A stretch of 12,071 nucleotides of DNA from an uncultured Christensenella sp. (GTDB lineage Bacteria > Bacillota > Clostridia > Christensenellales > UBA1242), in contig CASFFI010000066.1 of the NCBI GenBank assembly GCA_949293925.1, positions 1 through 12,071 on the forward strand. Direction: 5' to 3'. The position numbers and the translations under genes are program-made. The notes beneath the pieces were generated by a model that saw only the letters and a program-made list of their open reading frames with translations, was not told the origin of the DNA and made no database searches. Positions 1-5,773 of the stretch are shown here, in pieces (the first letter of the stretch is position 1; every line of letters begins with the position of its first letter).

Positions 1-134
1 ATAGTGTTTTGTTTAAACTTACAAATCATTATAATTAAGTTTATTTAAGTTTTTAAATAATTCTATTAAATTAGATTTAATGTAAAAAATAATCTTAATT
101 AATTTCGTTTTGCTTTAAAAGTTTTATTAAATCG

Positions 135-353
135 TTAAACTGAGTAAATTCCCAAAAATGATGGGAAATTTCCATTTCTTATAACATAATTTGCAAGTTC
201 TCTGTATTTTGACAGAAATTTTACTGATACGCCACACGAATTTACGATATTTCTAGGAGTTGAAACTATCTTGGCTTCTACTGATTTATTTGTTATGCTT
301 CTATAAAATGATAAAGCATCTGTTCTATTTTTAAACACCGCTACTATATACAT
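135..353 (-). CDS. DUF3343 family protein, putative sulfur/selenium carrier
   Basis: A 72-residue protein matching the DUF3343 family as I know it: an N-terminal strand (MYIVAVF), a helix with the aromatic FYRSI, a STPR turn, then a Cys-Gly motif at C40-G41 followed by VSVKF. Family members are about this size and often sit near cysteine desulfurases and selenium-use genes; a role as a persulfide or selenium carrier has been proposed for the family but is not proven here. The single cysteine, C40, would be the carrier residue. The ATG has a good AAAGGAG site 5 nt upstream on the minus strand. The gene is divergent from the cysteine desulfurase starting at 414, and their promoters overlap. No selD or other selenium marker lies in the window, so the cargo (S or Se) is undecided. 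Confidence 0.75.
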   Translation of the reverse strand: MYIVAVFKNRTDALSFYRSITNKSVEAKIVSTPRNIVNSCGVSVKFLSKYRELANYVIRNGNFPSFLGIYSV

Positions 354-378
354 AATTTCTCCTTTTGTAACTTATAAA

Positions 379-406
379 TTCACAATATGAATCAAATTTT
401 CATAAT
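379..406 (+). promoter_or_regulatory. Putative promoter of the cysteine desulfurase gene
   Basis: TTCACA (379-384) and CATAAT (401-406), each 5 of 6 to consensus, are 16 nt apart. The predicted start site, near 413, falls next to the ATG at 414, so the message would be leaderless. Confidence 0.4.
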
Positions 407-411
407 GTTAA
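384..411 (-). promoter_or_regulatory. Putative promoter of the DUF3343 gene
   Basis: On the minus strand TTAACA (406-411) and CATATT (384-389) are separated by 16 nt. Transcription would start near 377, giving a leader of about 24 nt that contains the AAAGGAG site. It lies on top of the divergent csd promoter. Confidence 0.35.
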
Positions 412-413
412 AT

Positions 414-1544
414 ATGATATATTTTGATAATGGAGCAACAAGTTTCATAAAGCCAGAGTGCGTTAAAAAAGCAGTTAAAAATGCTTTGAATAATTACACT
501 GGAAATGCGGGCAGAAGTTCGCACGAAATTGCTAAAATGACGGCACTTCAAGTATTTGATACCAGAGAAATATTAAAGAAATTTTTGTCTGCAAAAAATT
601 ATGATGTTATTTTTACGAAAAATTGTTCTGAAGCATTAAATTTGGCAATTCTAGGGAGCGCAAAACGGGGTGGTCATATAATTACAACTACTTTAGAACA
701 CAATTCGGTACTTAGAACTGTTAAATATTTAGAAAATAATTTCGATGTGGAAGTAACTTTTATAGACCCAAAATCTAGTGCGGTTAGTGCAAAAGAAATC
801 TTTCAAAAATTCAAACCAAACACTTATATGGTAATAGTCAATCATATTTCTAATGTTACTGGTGCAATGTGTGATATTTATGAAATAGGGCAGTTAAAAA
901 AAATTAAAAACTTTTTATATCTAGTTGATGGGGCTCAAAGTTTTGGCCATACTAAAATAGATTTGACTAAAGCAAATGTCGATTTTTTCACGCTTGCAGG
1001 GCATAAAGGTGGACTTTCCATAACAGGAGTGGGTGCTTTAATAGTTAAAAATGTTTCTGGACTTCAACCTATAAATTACGGAGGGACCGGAACGGATAGT
1101 ATAAACTTAATTCAACCACACAACTTTTCAGAAGATTTTGAAGTGGGAACGCTACCCATTATACCAATAATAAGTTTAAAGGCTGGAGTAGAATACTTAA
1201 TTAAAAATTTCGATGAGATTCAAAAAAAAGAAGAAAGTTTAGATAAAATGTTTATAGAAGGATTTAAAAATCTTCCAAAAATCATCACATATTTTGATGA
1301 ACAAAATGTACACGGAGTATTTTCTTTTAATCTAAATGGTTTTTCATCTGAAGTCATCGCTGATTATTTGAATAATTATGGTATTTGCGTGCGTTCGGGC
1401 TTGCATTGTGCACCGCTTGTTCACAAAAGATTAAAAACAACTAAAATAGGAGCGGTAAGAATAAGTGTTAATTTTTTCAATACTTTAGATGAAGTAAAAG
1501 AATTTTTCGCCGTATTAATCAGTTTAATAGATAATTTAAAGTAA
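414..1544 (+). CDS. Cysteine desulfurase, class V aminotransferase fold
   Basis: A PLP enzyme of the NifS/SufS superfamily that would take sulfur (or selenium) from cysteine as an enzyme-bound persulfide. Residue numbers are from the ATG at 414 (376 aa). The N-terminus MIYFDNGATS is the family start. Visible motifs are GNAGRSSHEIA (substrate/PLP region), His96 in LEHNSV, Asp172 in VDGAQS (binds the PLP ring nitrogen), the PLP lysine Lys198 in AGHKGG, and the sulfur-accepting Cys332 in RSGLHCAP. The GxAGRSSH and RSGLHCAP patterns resemble the stand-alone 'cysteine desulfurase family protein' group (TIGR01977 type) more than IscS. An upstream ATG at 387 would add nine non-conserved residues, and no start codon here has a Shine-Dalgarno site; the 414 start fits the family and the promoter. 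The DUF3343 neighbour suggests a dedicated sulfur/selenium relay. The gene's last codons form the first unit of a tandem repeat. Confidence 0.9.
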   Translation: MIYFDNGATSFIKPECVKKAVKNALNNYTGNAGRSSHEIAKMTALQVFDTREILKKFLSAKNYDVIFTKNCSEALNLAILGSAKRGGHIITTTLEHNSVLRTVKYLENNFDVEVTFIDPKSSAVSAKEIFQKFKPNTYMVIVNHISNVTGAMCDIYEIGQLKKIKNFLYLVDGAQSFGHTKIDLTKANVDFFTLAGHKGGLSITGVGALIVKNVSGLQPINYGGTGTDSINLIQPHNFSEDFEVGTLPIIPIISLKAGVEYLIKNFDEIQKKEESLDKMFIEGFKNLPKIITYFDEQNVHGVFSFNLNGFSSEVIADYLNNYGICVRSGLHCAPLVHKRLKTTKIGAVRISVNFFNTLDEVKEFFAVLISLIDNLK

Positions 1545-1630
1545 CATAAATAAAAAAATAGATAATTTAAAGTAATATAAATTTAAAGTAATATAAATAA
1601 GAAAAATAGATAATTTAAAGTAAAACAAAT
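1527..1630 (+). repeat. Tandem repeat covering the csd stop codon
   Basis: A 25-nt unit beginning ATAGATAATTTAAAGTAA occurs at 1527-1551, 1558-1582 and 1606-1630. A partial unit (TTTAAAGTAATATAAAT) lies between the last two copies, at about 1582-1598. The first copy contains the last codons and stop of the desulfurase (Ile-Asp-Asn-Leu-Lys-stop), so the array probably grew by duplication of the gene's 3' end. Confidence 0.8.
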
Positions 1631-1633
1631 AAT

Positions 1634-1661
1634 TTGCTTATTAGATCAATCTAATAAGCAA
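1634..1661 (+). terminator. Perfect 13-bp inverted repeat, possible csd terminator
   Basis: TTGCTTATTAGAT (1634-1646) and ATCTAATAAGCAA (1649-1661) are exact reverse complements with only CA between them. The hairpin would be strong and lies 90 nt after the desulfurase stop. No clear T-run follows on the plus strand, so it is not a textbook intrinsic terminator. It could instead be a 3' mRNA stabiliser or a protein binding site. Confidence 0.45.
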
Positions 1662-2035
1662 CAATAAAATAATTAATAAAGGTAACCATTTTAAAACCAA
1701 TAAATTAAGTCACTACAAAACGCAAAGAGTGTAATATCAATTTAAAATAATAACCTTTAAAATAATAAATAAAGATTAAATTATTTTGAAACCAGCAAAA
1801 AATAAATTCTACGTATTTAGTAAAGTTTTTTTGTTTAGTTTTTAAAGTATTTAAAAATATTAGTCTAACGATGAATATATCATTATGTTAAATTAAAATC
1901 TATTAAAAAGTTTTTATAAGTGTTTATTATAATTAACATCTTAATCAACATCTGTTAATGGTCTAAATTTTATTTGATTATCAATCTAAATTATCTACTA
2001 AATTAACTTATAAGGTCAAATTTTAATCAAATCGC
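1662..2035. other. AT-rich intergenic region without a recognisable gene
   Basis: I see no credible coding frame or RNA family. It holds an imperfect inverted repeat (about 1678-1695 with 1741-1758, 15 of 18 positions matching), an AT-only dyad TTTTTAAA-GTA-TTTAAAAA at 1839-1857, and a 9-bp inverted pair ATTTGATTA (1972-1980) with TAATCAAAT (2024-2032) just before the next promoter. In sequence this AT-rich, such dyads can occur by chance. Confidence 0.5.
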
Positions 2036-2063
2036 TTGCAAATTGTTTAATTTATGTTATAAT
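2036..2063 (+). promoter_or_regulatory. Promoter of the membrane protein/methyltransferase operon
   Basis: TTGCAA (2036-2041) is followed after 16 nt by a perfect TATAAT (2058-2063) carrying an extended -10 TG at 2055-2056. The leader would be about 43 nt and ends in a GGAG ribosome site before the ATG at 2113. Confidence 0.7.
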
Positions 2064-2112
2064 AGACTGAAATTATTAAAATGTTATGTTTTAATATTTA
2101 CTTGGAGATAGT

Positions 2113-2649
2113 ATGTTTAAAAGCAATTTGACTTATAAAATCTTATTTTCAATTATACTTGTCTGTTTGCCACTTATGATGCTTGGTAGTTTGGATTCGC
2201 TAGGACCAGCAATTACAACAATATTCTTGAGTATTATTTTAATTTCAAGAATTGCAATAATGTTTTTAGATAGAACAGAAAAAGGTATAAAAACTTTAAA
2301 CAATATTTTGGATATAGTAATTTTTATTGTAGTAGCAATTTACTTTGTAGTTTTGAAAGAAATTAATTTGCCTTTGTCTATTGTAGCAATTATTTTTAAT
2401 ACAAGTTATTTAATATTAAATTTGTTATTCCAATTTGACAATAAAGTATTACAAGTATTTGATTATTTTTATGAATTTTTATTAGTAGTATTTATATTTT
2501 TGTTAACTTTAGGTTCTATTCAGACATTCGGTGTTATAATTGTAATGATTGGTACAATCTTCGGAGTCGCATTGCAACTTTATGATTTGTTTATGGACAA
2601 ACTTAAGAAAAAGTATAGACGCCATACTGCTAAAAAGAAAATGAAATAG
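2113..2649 (+). CDS. Multi-pass membrane protein of unknown function
   Basis: I do not recognise the family. The 178-residue protein is almost entirely hydrophobic, with about six likely membrane segments (roughly residues 10-28, 32-51, 64-82, 87-107, 120-136 and 138-158). It ends in a strongly basic cytoplasmic tail rich in Lys and Arg (from about 162). There are no obvious catalytic motifs or metal ligands. The ATG has GGAG 5 nt upstream and follows a strong promoter by about 43 nt. It is the first gene of an apparent three-gene operon with a 73-residue two-pass protein (gap 8 nt) and an RsmC-like methyltransferase. The basic tail sets the cytoplasmic side of the protein; nothing indicates a substrate. 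Confidence 0.8.
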   Translation: MFKSNLTYKILFSIILVCLPLMMLGSLDSLGPAITTIFLSIILISRIAIMFLDRTEKGIKTLNNILDIVIFIVVAIYFVVLKEINLPLSIVAIIFNTSYLILNLLFQFDNKVLQVFDYFYEFLLVVFIFLLTLGSIQTFGVIIVMIGTIFGVALQLYDLFMDKLKKKYRRHTAKKKMK

Positions 2650-2657
2650 GAGAAAAT

Positions 2658-2879
2658 ATGTTTTTATTATCATTAGTTGAATTTATAACAAAAGAAAATG
2701 TAATAATAGGTTTTATAATGATGGTGGTAGGATTAGCTCTTGTAATGCTTGCTAAAAAAATTACTATCGCTGTAAAATCAAATAAAGAAATCAAAGAAGA
2801 CGATACATTATTAAATGTTTTGAAAATCATAGGCTTAATTATGCTTCTTGTATCGCTTGTATTGATAGTATTGCCATAA
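2658..2879 (+). CDS. Small two-segment membrane protein of unknown function
   Basis: A 73-residue protein with two predicted membrane helices (about 15-32 and 54-72) joined by a charged linker (KSNKEIKEDD, 40-49), and almost nothing after the second helix. No family recognised. AGGAG precedes the ATG by 5 nt. Its stop shares one base with the methyltransferase start (TAATG, 2877-2881), so the two are probably translationally coupled. A minus-strand frame over the same DNA has no ribosome site and looks like a shadow. The size and placement suggest a partner of the larger membrane protein upstream, but that is inference. Confidence 0.75.
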   Translation: MFLLSLVEFITKENVIIGFIMMVVGLALVMLAKKITIAVKSNKEIKEDDTLLNVLKIIGLIMLLVSLVLIVLP

Positions 2880-3475
2880 TGGAACATTATTTTATTAATA
2901 AATCACATAAAACAAGTGATTTTTTCTCTTTTAACGCTGATATTTGTGGCATTAAATTCACTTTTAATTCATGTGAAGGTATTTTTTCAAAATCGCATAT
3001 TGATTTAGGAAGTTTGCTTCTTATTAAAACAGTCTCTAAAATGGATATTTATGGAGAAGGATTAGATTTGTGTTGTGGTTATGGGGTTATTGGCATTGCT
3101 CTTGCTAAACTCAAAAACCTTAAAATTGATATGTGTGATATTAATGAAACAGCAGTACAATTAGCTAAAGAGAATAAGATTATAAACAATGTTACAAATG
3201 GAATAGTAAAAGTAAGCGATGGTCTTTTAAGTTTTAATAAATTGTATGATTTTATTGTTAGCAACCCACCTATAAAAGTCGGAAAATCTGTAACTTTTAG
3301 GCTTTTAAATGAAGCATATAAATCTTTAACTGACGGCGGAAAACTAATAATTGTTATAAGAAAAGATAAAGGTATGGAAAGCGTAAAAAAATATTTACAA
3401 AGTTTGGGTGCAGATGTATCAATTATAGCAAAAGACAAAGGATATTATATATTAGAAACAATTAAGATTATTTAA
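2879..3475 (+). CDS. RsmC-like class I SAM-dependent methyltransferase
   Basis: A 198-residue single-domain methyltransferase close in layout to the B. subtilis YbxB group. It starts EHYF, has a GIFSKSHIDLGSLLL segment typical of these proteins, then motif I LDLCCGYGVIGIAL (62-75; SAM binding), the acidic end of strand 2 in CDIN (86-89) and the catalytic SNPP motif (128-131) followed by IKVGK. An N/D-PP-F/Y/I motif marks methylation of an exocyclic amino group; in RsmC the target is G1207 of 16S rRNA. The protein equals only the catalytic half of E. coli RsmC, as is usual in Firmicutes. No separate ribosome site is seen; translation is likely coupled through the one-base overlap with the preceding gene. 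The target here is inferred from family, and other RNA or small-molecule substrates are possible. Confidence 0.8.
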   Translation: MEHYFINKSHKTSDFFSFNADICGIKFTFNSCEGIFSKSHIDLGSLLLIKTVSKMDIYGEGLDLCCGYGVIGIALAKLKNLKIDMCDINETAVQLAKENKIINNVTNGIVKVSDGLLSFNKLYDFIVSNPPIKVGKSVTFRLLNEAYKSLTDGGKLIIVIRKDKGMESVKKYLQSLGADVSIIAKDKGYYILETIKII

Positions 3476-3602
3476 TTTCAACAAAAATATTATGCTTATA
3501 ATTAAATTTCAAAATAAAAATTAATAAAAAAATTCTAATTAAGATTTTAATTTAGTTACAAAATATAAGTAAGTTTAAATAAAAATAAATTTAGGGGTAT
3601 AT

Positions 3603-3836
3603 ATGGGATTATTAAAAAATGTTTTATTTAGTTTAGCATTAGCATTATTTTTAATTGGTATTGCTGTTGTCGTTTTTCCATTGCTAAATGTTTTTGAAAT
3701 AAATAACAGTCTTATAATTGGGCTGATTTTAATTGCTGGTTCAATACTTTCATTGATTTTTGCTTTAGTTGTTAAAATGTTTTATGGGCCAAAAAGATTT
3801 AAAAGCAAATATGGACTTCATATGGAATTAGAATAA
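3603..3836 (+). CDS. Small two-pass membrane protein of unknown function
   Basis: A 77-residue protein with two long hydrophobic helices (about 7-28 and 36-60) and a basic C-terminal stretch (YGPKRFKSKYG). No known family recognised. AGGGG lies 5 nt before the ATG. About 127 nt separate it from the methyltransferase; a TATAAT at 3497-3502 lies in that gap but has no convincing -35. The last eleven codons and the stop are part of a long terminator hairpin, so the C-terminal sequence is constrained by RNA structure as well as by protein function. Its upstream sequence resembles that of the next gene. Confidence 0.7.
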   Translation: MGLLKNVLFSLALALFLIGIAVVVFPLLNVFEINNSLIIGLILIAGSILSLIFALVVKMFYGPKRFKSKYGLHMELE

Positions 3837-3861
3837 TTATGAAATCCTTTTGCTTTTTTTT
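3801..3861 (+). terminator. Intrinsic terminator overlapping the end of the 77-residue membrane protein gene
   Basis: Stem: AAAAGCAAA (3801-3809), three unpaired bases, then GGACTTCATA (3813-3822). It pairs with TATGAAATCC (3838-3847) and TTTGCTTTT (3849-3857), with one mismatch and one bulged T, and a T-run continues to 3861. The loop contains the TAA stop codon. The left arm is entirely coding. Confidence 0.75.
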
Positions 3862-3878
3862 AGTGTATATGTTAAAAT
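3850..3878 (+). promoter_or_regulatory. Putative promoter of the 182-residue membrane protein gene
   Basis: TTGCTT (3850-3855) and TAAAAT (3873-3878) are 17 nt apart, with an extended -10 TG at 3870-3871. The -35 box lies inside the descending arm of the preceding terminator. Confidence 0.5.
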
Positions 3879-3898
3879 AAAATAAATTAGGGGTAATT

Positions 3899-4447
3899 AT
3901 GGAGAGAGTGAAATTTATTTATATGCAAAGAGGTATAAAACCTTTACAAAAAGAAAATTTGTTTAGCATATTTCAAATTTTAATTTGTGCACTTTTAAGT
4001 ATATTTATACTTTTACTTTTTACAGCACAAAAACAAGCATCTATTGAGATTACAAAAACACAATTCTTTGTTAGTATCCTATCAATAATCTATAGTATGA
4101 TTTTAATGATTTGGCTACTTATGAGTATTATAAAAAACACATTAACGCTAAAAAGATTAAAAAAGGAAAAAAATTTCCAAAAAGAAATTTTAAAACGAGG
4201 ATACCTAAATTATAATTTATTATCAAATGCTTATTTTGTGTTTATAGAAATTTTAAAATTTGTACTAGTGATTTTTTCAACATTAGTAACCACTTCAGTT
4301 TTACTTGAATTTTTCTATGGTCTAGAGTTGTACGCTACAAATATAATGTTTTATTATCCGCTTTCAATGCTTATAAGTTTGACTGTTATAAAATTAATCA
4401 ATAGCGTATTAAACACAAGAAGATTAGGTATAAAACAAGATAAATAA
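3899..4447 (+). CDS. Membrane protein of unknown function, about four helices
   Basis: A 182-residue protein with likely membrane segments at about 23-42, 56-80, 111-137 and 148-168. A basic, probably cytoplasmic loop (TLKRLKKEKNFQKEILKRG, about 83-101) joins helices 2 and 3. The N- and C-termini are also basic, which places all three on the cytoplasmic side. No family recognised and no catalytic motif seen. AGGGG lies 5 nt upstream of the ATG. It has its own promoter and a terminator directly after the stop, so it is probably monocistronic. Confidence 0.75.
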   Translation: MERVKFIYMQRGIKPLQKENLFSIFQILICALLSIFILLLFTAQKQASIEITKTQFFVSILSIIYSMILMIWLLMSIIKNTLTLKRLKKEKNFQKEILKRGYLNYNLLSNAYFVFIEILKFVLVIFSTLVTTSVLLEFFYGLELYATNIMFYYPLSMLISLTVIKLINSVLNTRRLGIKQDK

Positions 4448-4468
4448 ACCGAAAGGTTTTTTTATTTT
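4446..4468 (+). terminator. Intrinsic terminator with GAAA tetraloop
   Basis: AAACC (4446-4450), loop GAAA (4451-4454), GGTTT (4455-4459), followed by a T-rich tract to 4468. The left arm begins inside the stop codon of the preceding membrane protein. The stem is short, but GAAA is a stabilising GNRA loop. Confidence 0.75.
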
Positions 4469-4517
4469 ATAATGCATAAAATGTTATATTTATAAAAAAA
4501 TATATCTAGGAGATATT

Positions 4518-5324
4518 ATGAAAATTGCAATAGTCACAGGAGCAAGTTCTGGTATGGGTAGAGAATTTGCACTAAAACTCGATAAATTTGGTTTAGACGA
4601 AATTTGGGGAATAGGTCTGGAATCTATTGAGTTGAATAAAATGGCAAAGGAATTTTCGACAAAATTTGTCCCTTTATCAATAGATTTGACTGATGACAAA
4701 AGTTTTGAGATTTTAAAAGAATTATTAGACGAATCAAAGCCTGAAATATCTTGGCTTATAAATGCCTCTGGTTATGGTAAATTTGGGCGATTCGATGAAA
4801 TAAATATTGATACTGAACTTAATATGATTGATTTGAATTGTAAGGCGACAGTTCATCTTACTAGGCTTGCATTATTGTATTCAGTTAGAGGTACAAGAAT
4901 AGTTCAATTTTCTTCAGTGGCGGGTTTTCAACCAGTGCCATATATGAATGTTTATGCAGCAAGTAAAGCATTTATATTAAGTTATTCAAGGGCATTGAAT
5001 GTAGAATTAAAATCAAAAGGAATTTCTGTTACATGTGTTGCTCCATATTGGACAAAGACGCATTTTTTTGATAGAGCAGAGGTAATAAATTCTAAAACTA
5101 ACAAAAAAACAATATCAAAATTTGTAGTAATGTATGACCCTAAAAAAGTGATAGATAAAGCATATAATGATGCCTTAAAAAGAAAAGAATTGTCCGTTTG
5201 TGGTTTTGTCTCTAATGCACAAAACTTTATGACAAAACTTCTTCCGCACAAGCTTGTTATGAAAGTTTGGGGAATGCAACAAGGTTTTGACAAAATTTAT
5301 AAAAATACAAACGAAGATATATAG
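4518..5324 (+). CDS. Short-chain dehydrogenase/reductase (SDR)
   Basis: A 268-residue classical SDR that would oxidise or reduce a small substrate with NAD(P)(H) in the cytoplasm. The Rossmann dinucleotide motif TGASSGMG (7-14) is at the N-terminus. The conserved NASG (82-85) replaces NNAG, Asn107 is in DLNCKA, and the catalytic serine is in FSSVAG (131-136). The active-site pair Tyr146/Lys150 is in YAASK, followed by VAPYWTKT (174-181), the post-catalytic P-x-x-x-T region. All catalytic residues are present, so the enzyme should be active; the substrate cannot be named. AGGAG lies 5 nt before the ATG. A possible extended -10 (TGTTATATT, 4482-4490) has no good -35. Transcription probably ends at the hairpin at 5399-5430, shared with the convergent tRNA. 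Confidence 0.9.
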   Translation: MKIAIVTGASSGMGREFALKLDKFGLDEIWGIGLESIELNKMAKEFSTKFVPLSIDLTDDKSFEILKELLDESKPEISWLINASGYGKFGRFDEINIDTELNMIDLNCKATVHLTRLALLYSVRGTRIVQFSSVAGFQPVPYMNVYAASKAFILSYSRALNVELKSKGISVTCVAPYWTKTHFFDRAEVINSKTNKKTISKFVVMYDPKKVIDKAYNDALKRKELSVCGFVSNAQNFMTKLLPHKLVMKVWGMQQGFDKIYKNTNEDI

Positions 5325-5398
5325 ATTTTTAAAATAGCATAATTTAATTTATTTATTTTTAAATTAGAAAATAAAAATAATCTAAATAGTAAAAAAAT

Positions 5399-5430
5399 AA
5401 AAGGGACTTAACAAATATAAGGTCCTTTTT
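5399..5430. terminator. Bidirectional intrinsic terminator between the SDR gene and tRNA-Glu
   Basis: AAAAGGGACTT (5399-5409) pairs, with single-base bulges, with AAGGTCCTTTTT (5419-5430). A T-run follows in both directions: CCTTTTT on the plus strand, and CTTTTATTTTTTT on the minus strand. Confidence 0.65.
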
Positions 5431-5434
5431 AGTT

Positions 5435-5535
5435 TATACATAAGTGAAAAATTACTTTTTTTTAAATTTTTGAATTTAAATTTATTCTGTTGTTTTTGAG
5501 ATTATAATAAAAAGGAACTTTCACTTTAATGTATA
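5435..5535. repeat. Inverted-repeat element, possibly MITE-like
   Basis: TATACATAAGTGAAA (5435-5449) and TTTCACTTTAATGTATA (5519-5535) are reverse complements apart from a two-base gap. Weaker matching continues inward through a T/A-rich stretch. The element would be about 101 bp, and AGTT occurs just outside the left end and one base outside the right end, like a possible target duplication. Chance or a structured 3' region of the tRNA transcript are alternatives. Confidence 0.4.
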
Positions 5536-5593
5536 GAGTTATTTTACTTTGTTGTATTCATGATAATTATTATTTTAATATTTAATAATTTAT

Positions 5594-5669
5594 TGGTACC
5601 CGTAAGCGGACTCGAACCGCTGTTGCCGCCGTGAGAGGGCGAAGTCCTAGGCCACTAGACGATACGGGC
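5594..5669 (-). tRNA. tRNA-Glu, anticodon CTC
   Basis: The minus strand folds into a full cloverleaf. The acceptor stem is GCCCGTA with TACGGGT (a G-U pair at 1-72), discriminator A and an encoded CCA. The D arm GTCTAGTGGCCTAGGAC is typical of tRNA-Glu. The anticodon loop CTCTCAC reads GAG, and the T arm contains GGTTCGAGTCC. It is convergent with the SDR gene and divergent from comEC. Confidence 0.95.
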
Positions 5670-5684
5670 AAAAATTACCCTTTT

Positions 5685-5713
5685 ATACTAACATAATAAT
5701 CATAAAATTGCAA
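5685..5713 (-). promoter_or_regulatory. Putative tRNA-Glu promoter
   Basis: On the minus strand TTGCAA (5708-5713) and TAGTAT (5685-5690) are 17 nt apart. An overlapping TATAAA (5682-5687) is an alternative -10 with 20-nt spacing. Transcription would begin a few bases before the tRNA. Confidence 0.5.
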
Positions 5714-5732
5714 TAGTTTTTATTATGTTTTG

Positions 5733-5762
5733 TTGCAATACTAGATTTTATTTTGGTATAAT
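5733..5762 (+). promoter_or_regulatory. Promoter of comEC
   Basis: TTGCAA (5733-5738), an 18-nt spacer ending in TGG, then a perfect TATAAT (5757-5762): an extended -10 promoter. The predicted start, near 5769, leaves only about 5 nt before the ATG at 5774. Confidence 0.65.
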
Positions 5763-5773
5763 TAATAAAACTT

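Noticed and set aside
387..413. Upstream ATG (387) adding nine residues to the cysteine desulfurase
   Set aside because: No ribosome site, the added residues are not family-like, and the predicted promoter lies across this stretch.
1527..1630. CRISPR array
   Set aside because: Units are not evenly spaced, spacers are AT filler of 6 to about 23 nt, the first unit is coding, and no cas genes are near.
2630..2887. Minus-strand reading frame of 85 codons
   Set aside because: Lies almost wholly over a plus-strand gene with a good AGGAG site; no ribosome site of its own and no family pattern.
3079..3438. Minus-strand reading frame of 119 codons over the methyltransferase
   Set aside because: The plus strand encodes all methyltransferase motifs here; this is a shadow.
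4490..5293. Two minus-strand frames (4490-4699 and 4982-5293) over the SDR gene
   Set aside because: The plus-strand SDR has every catalytic motif; both frames are shadows without ribosome sites.
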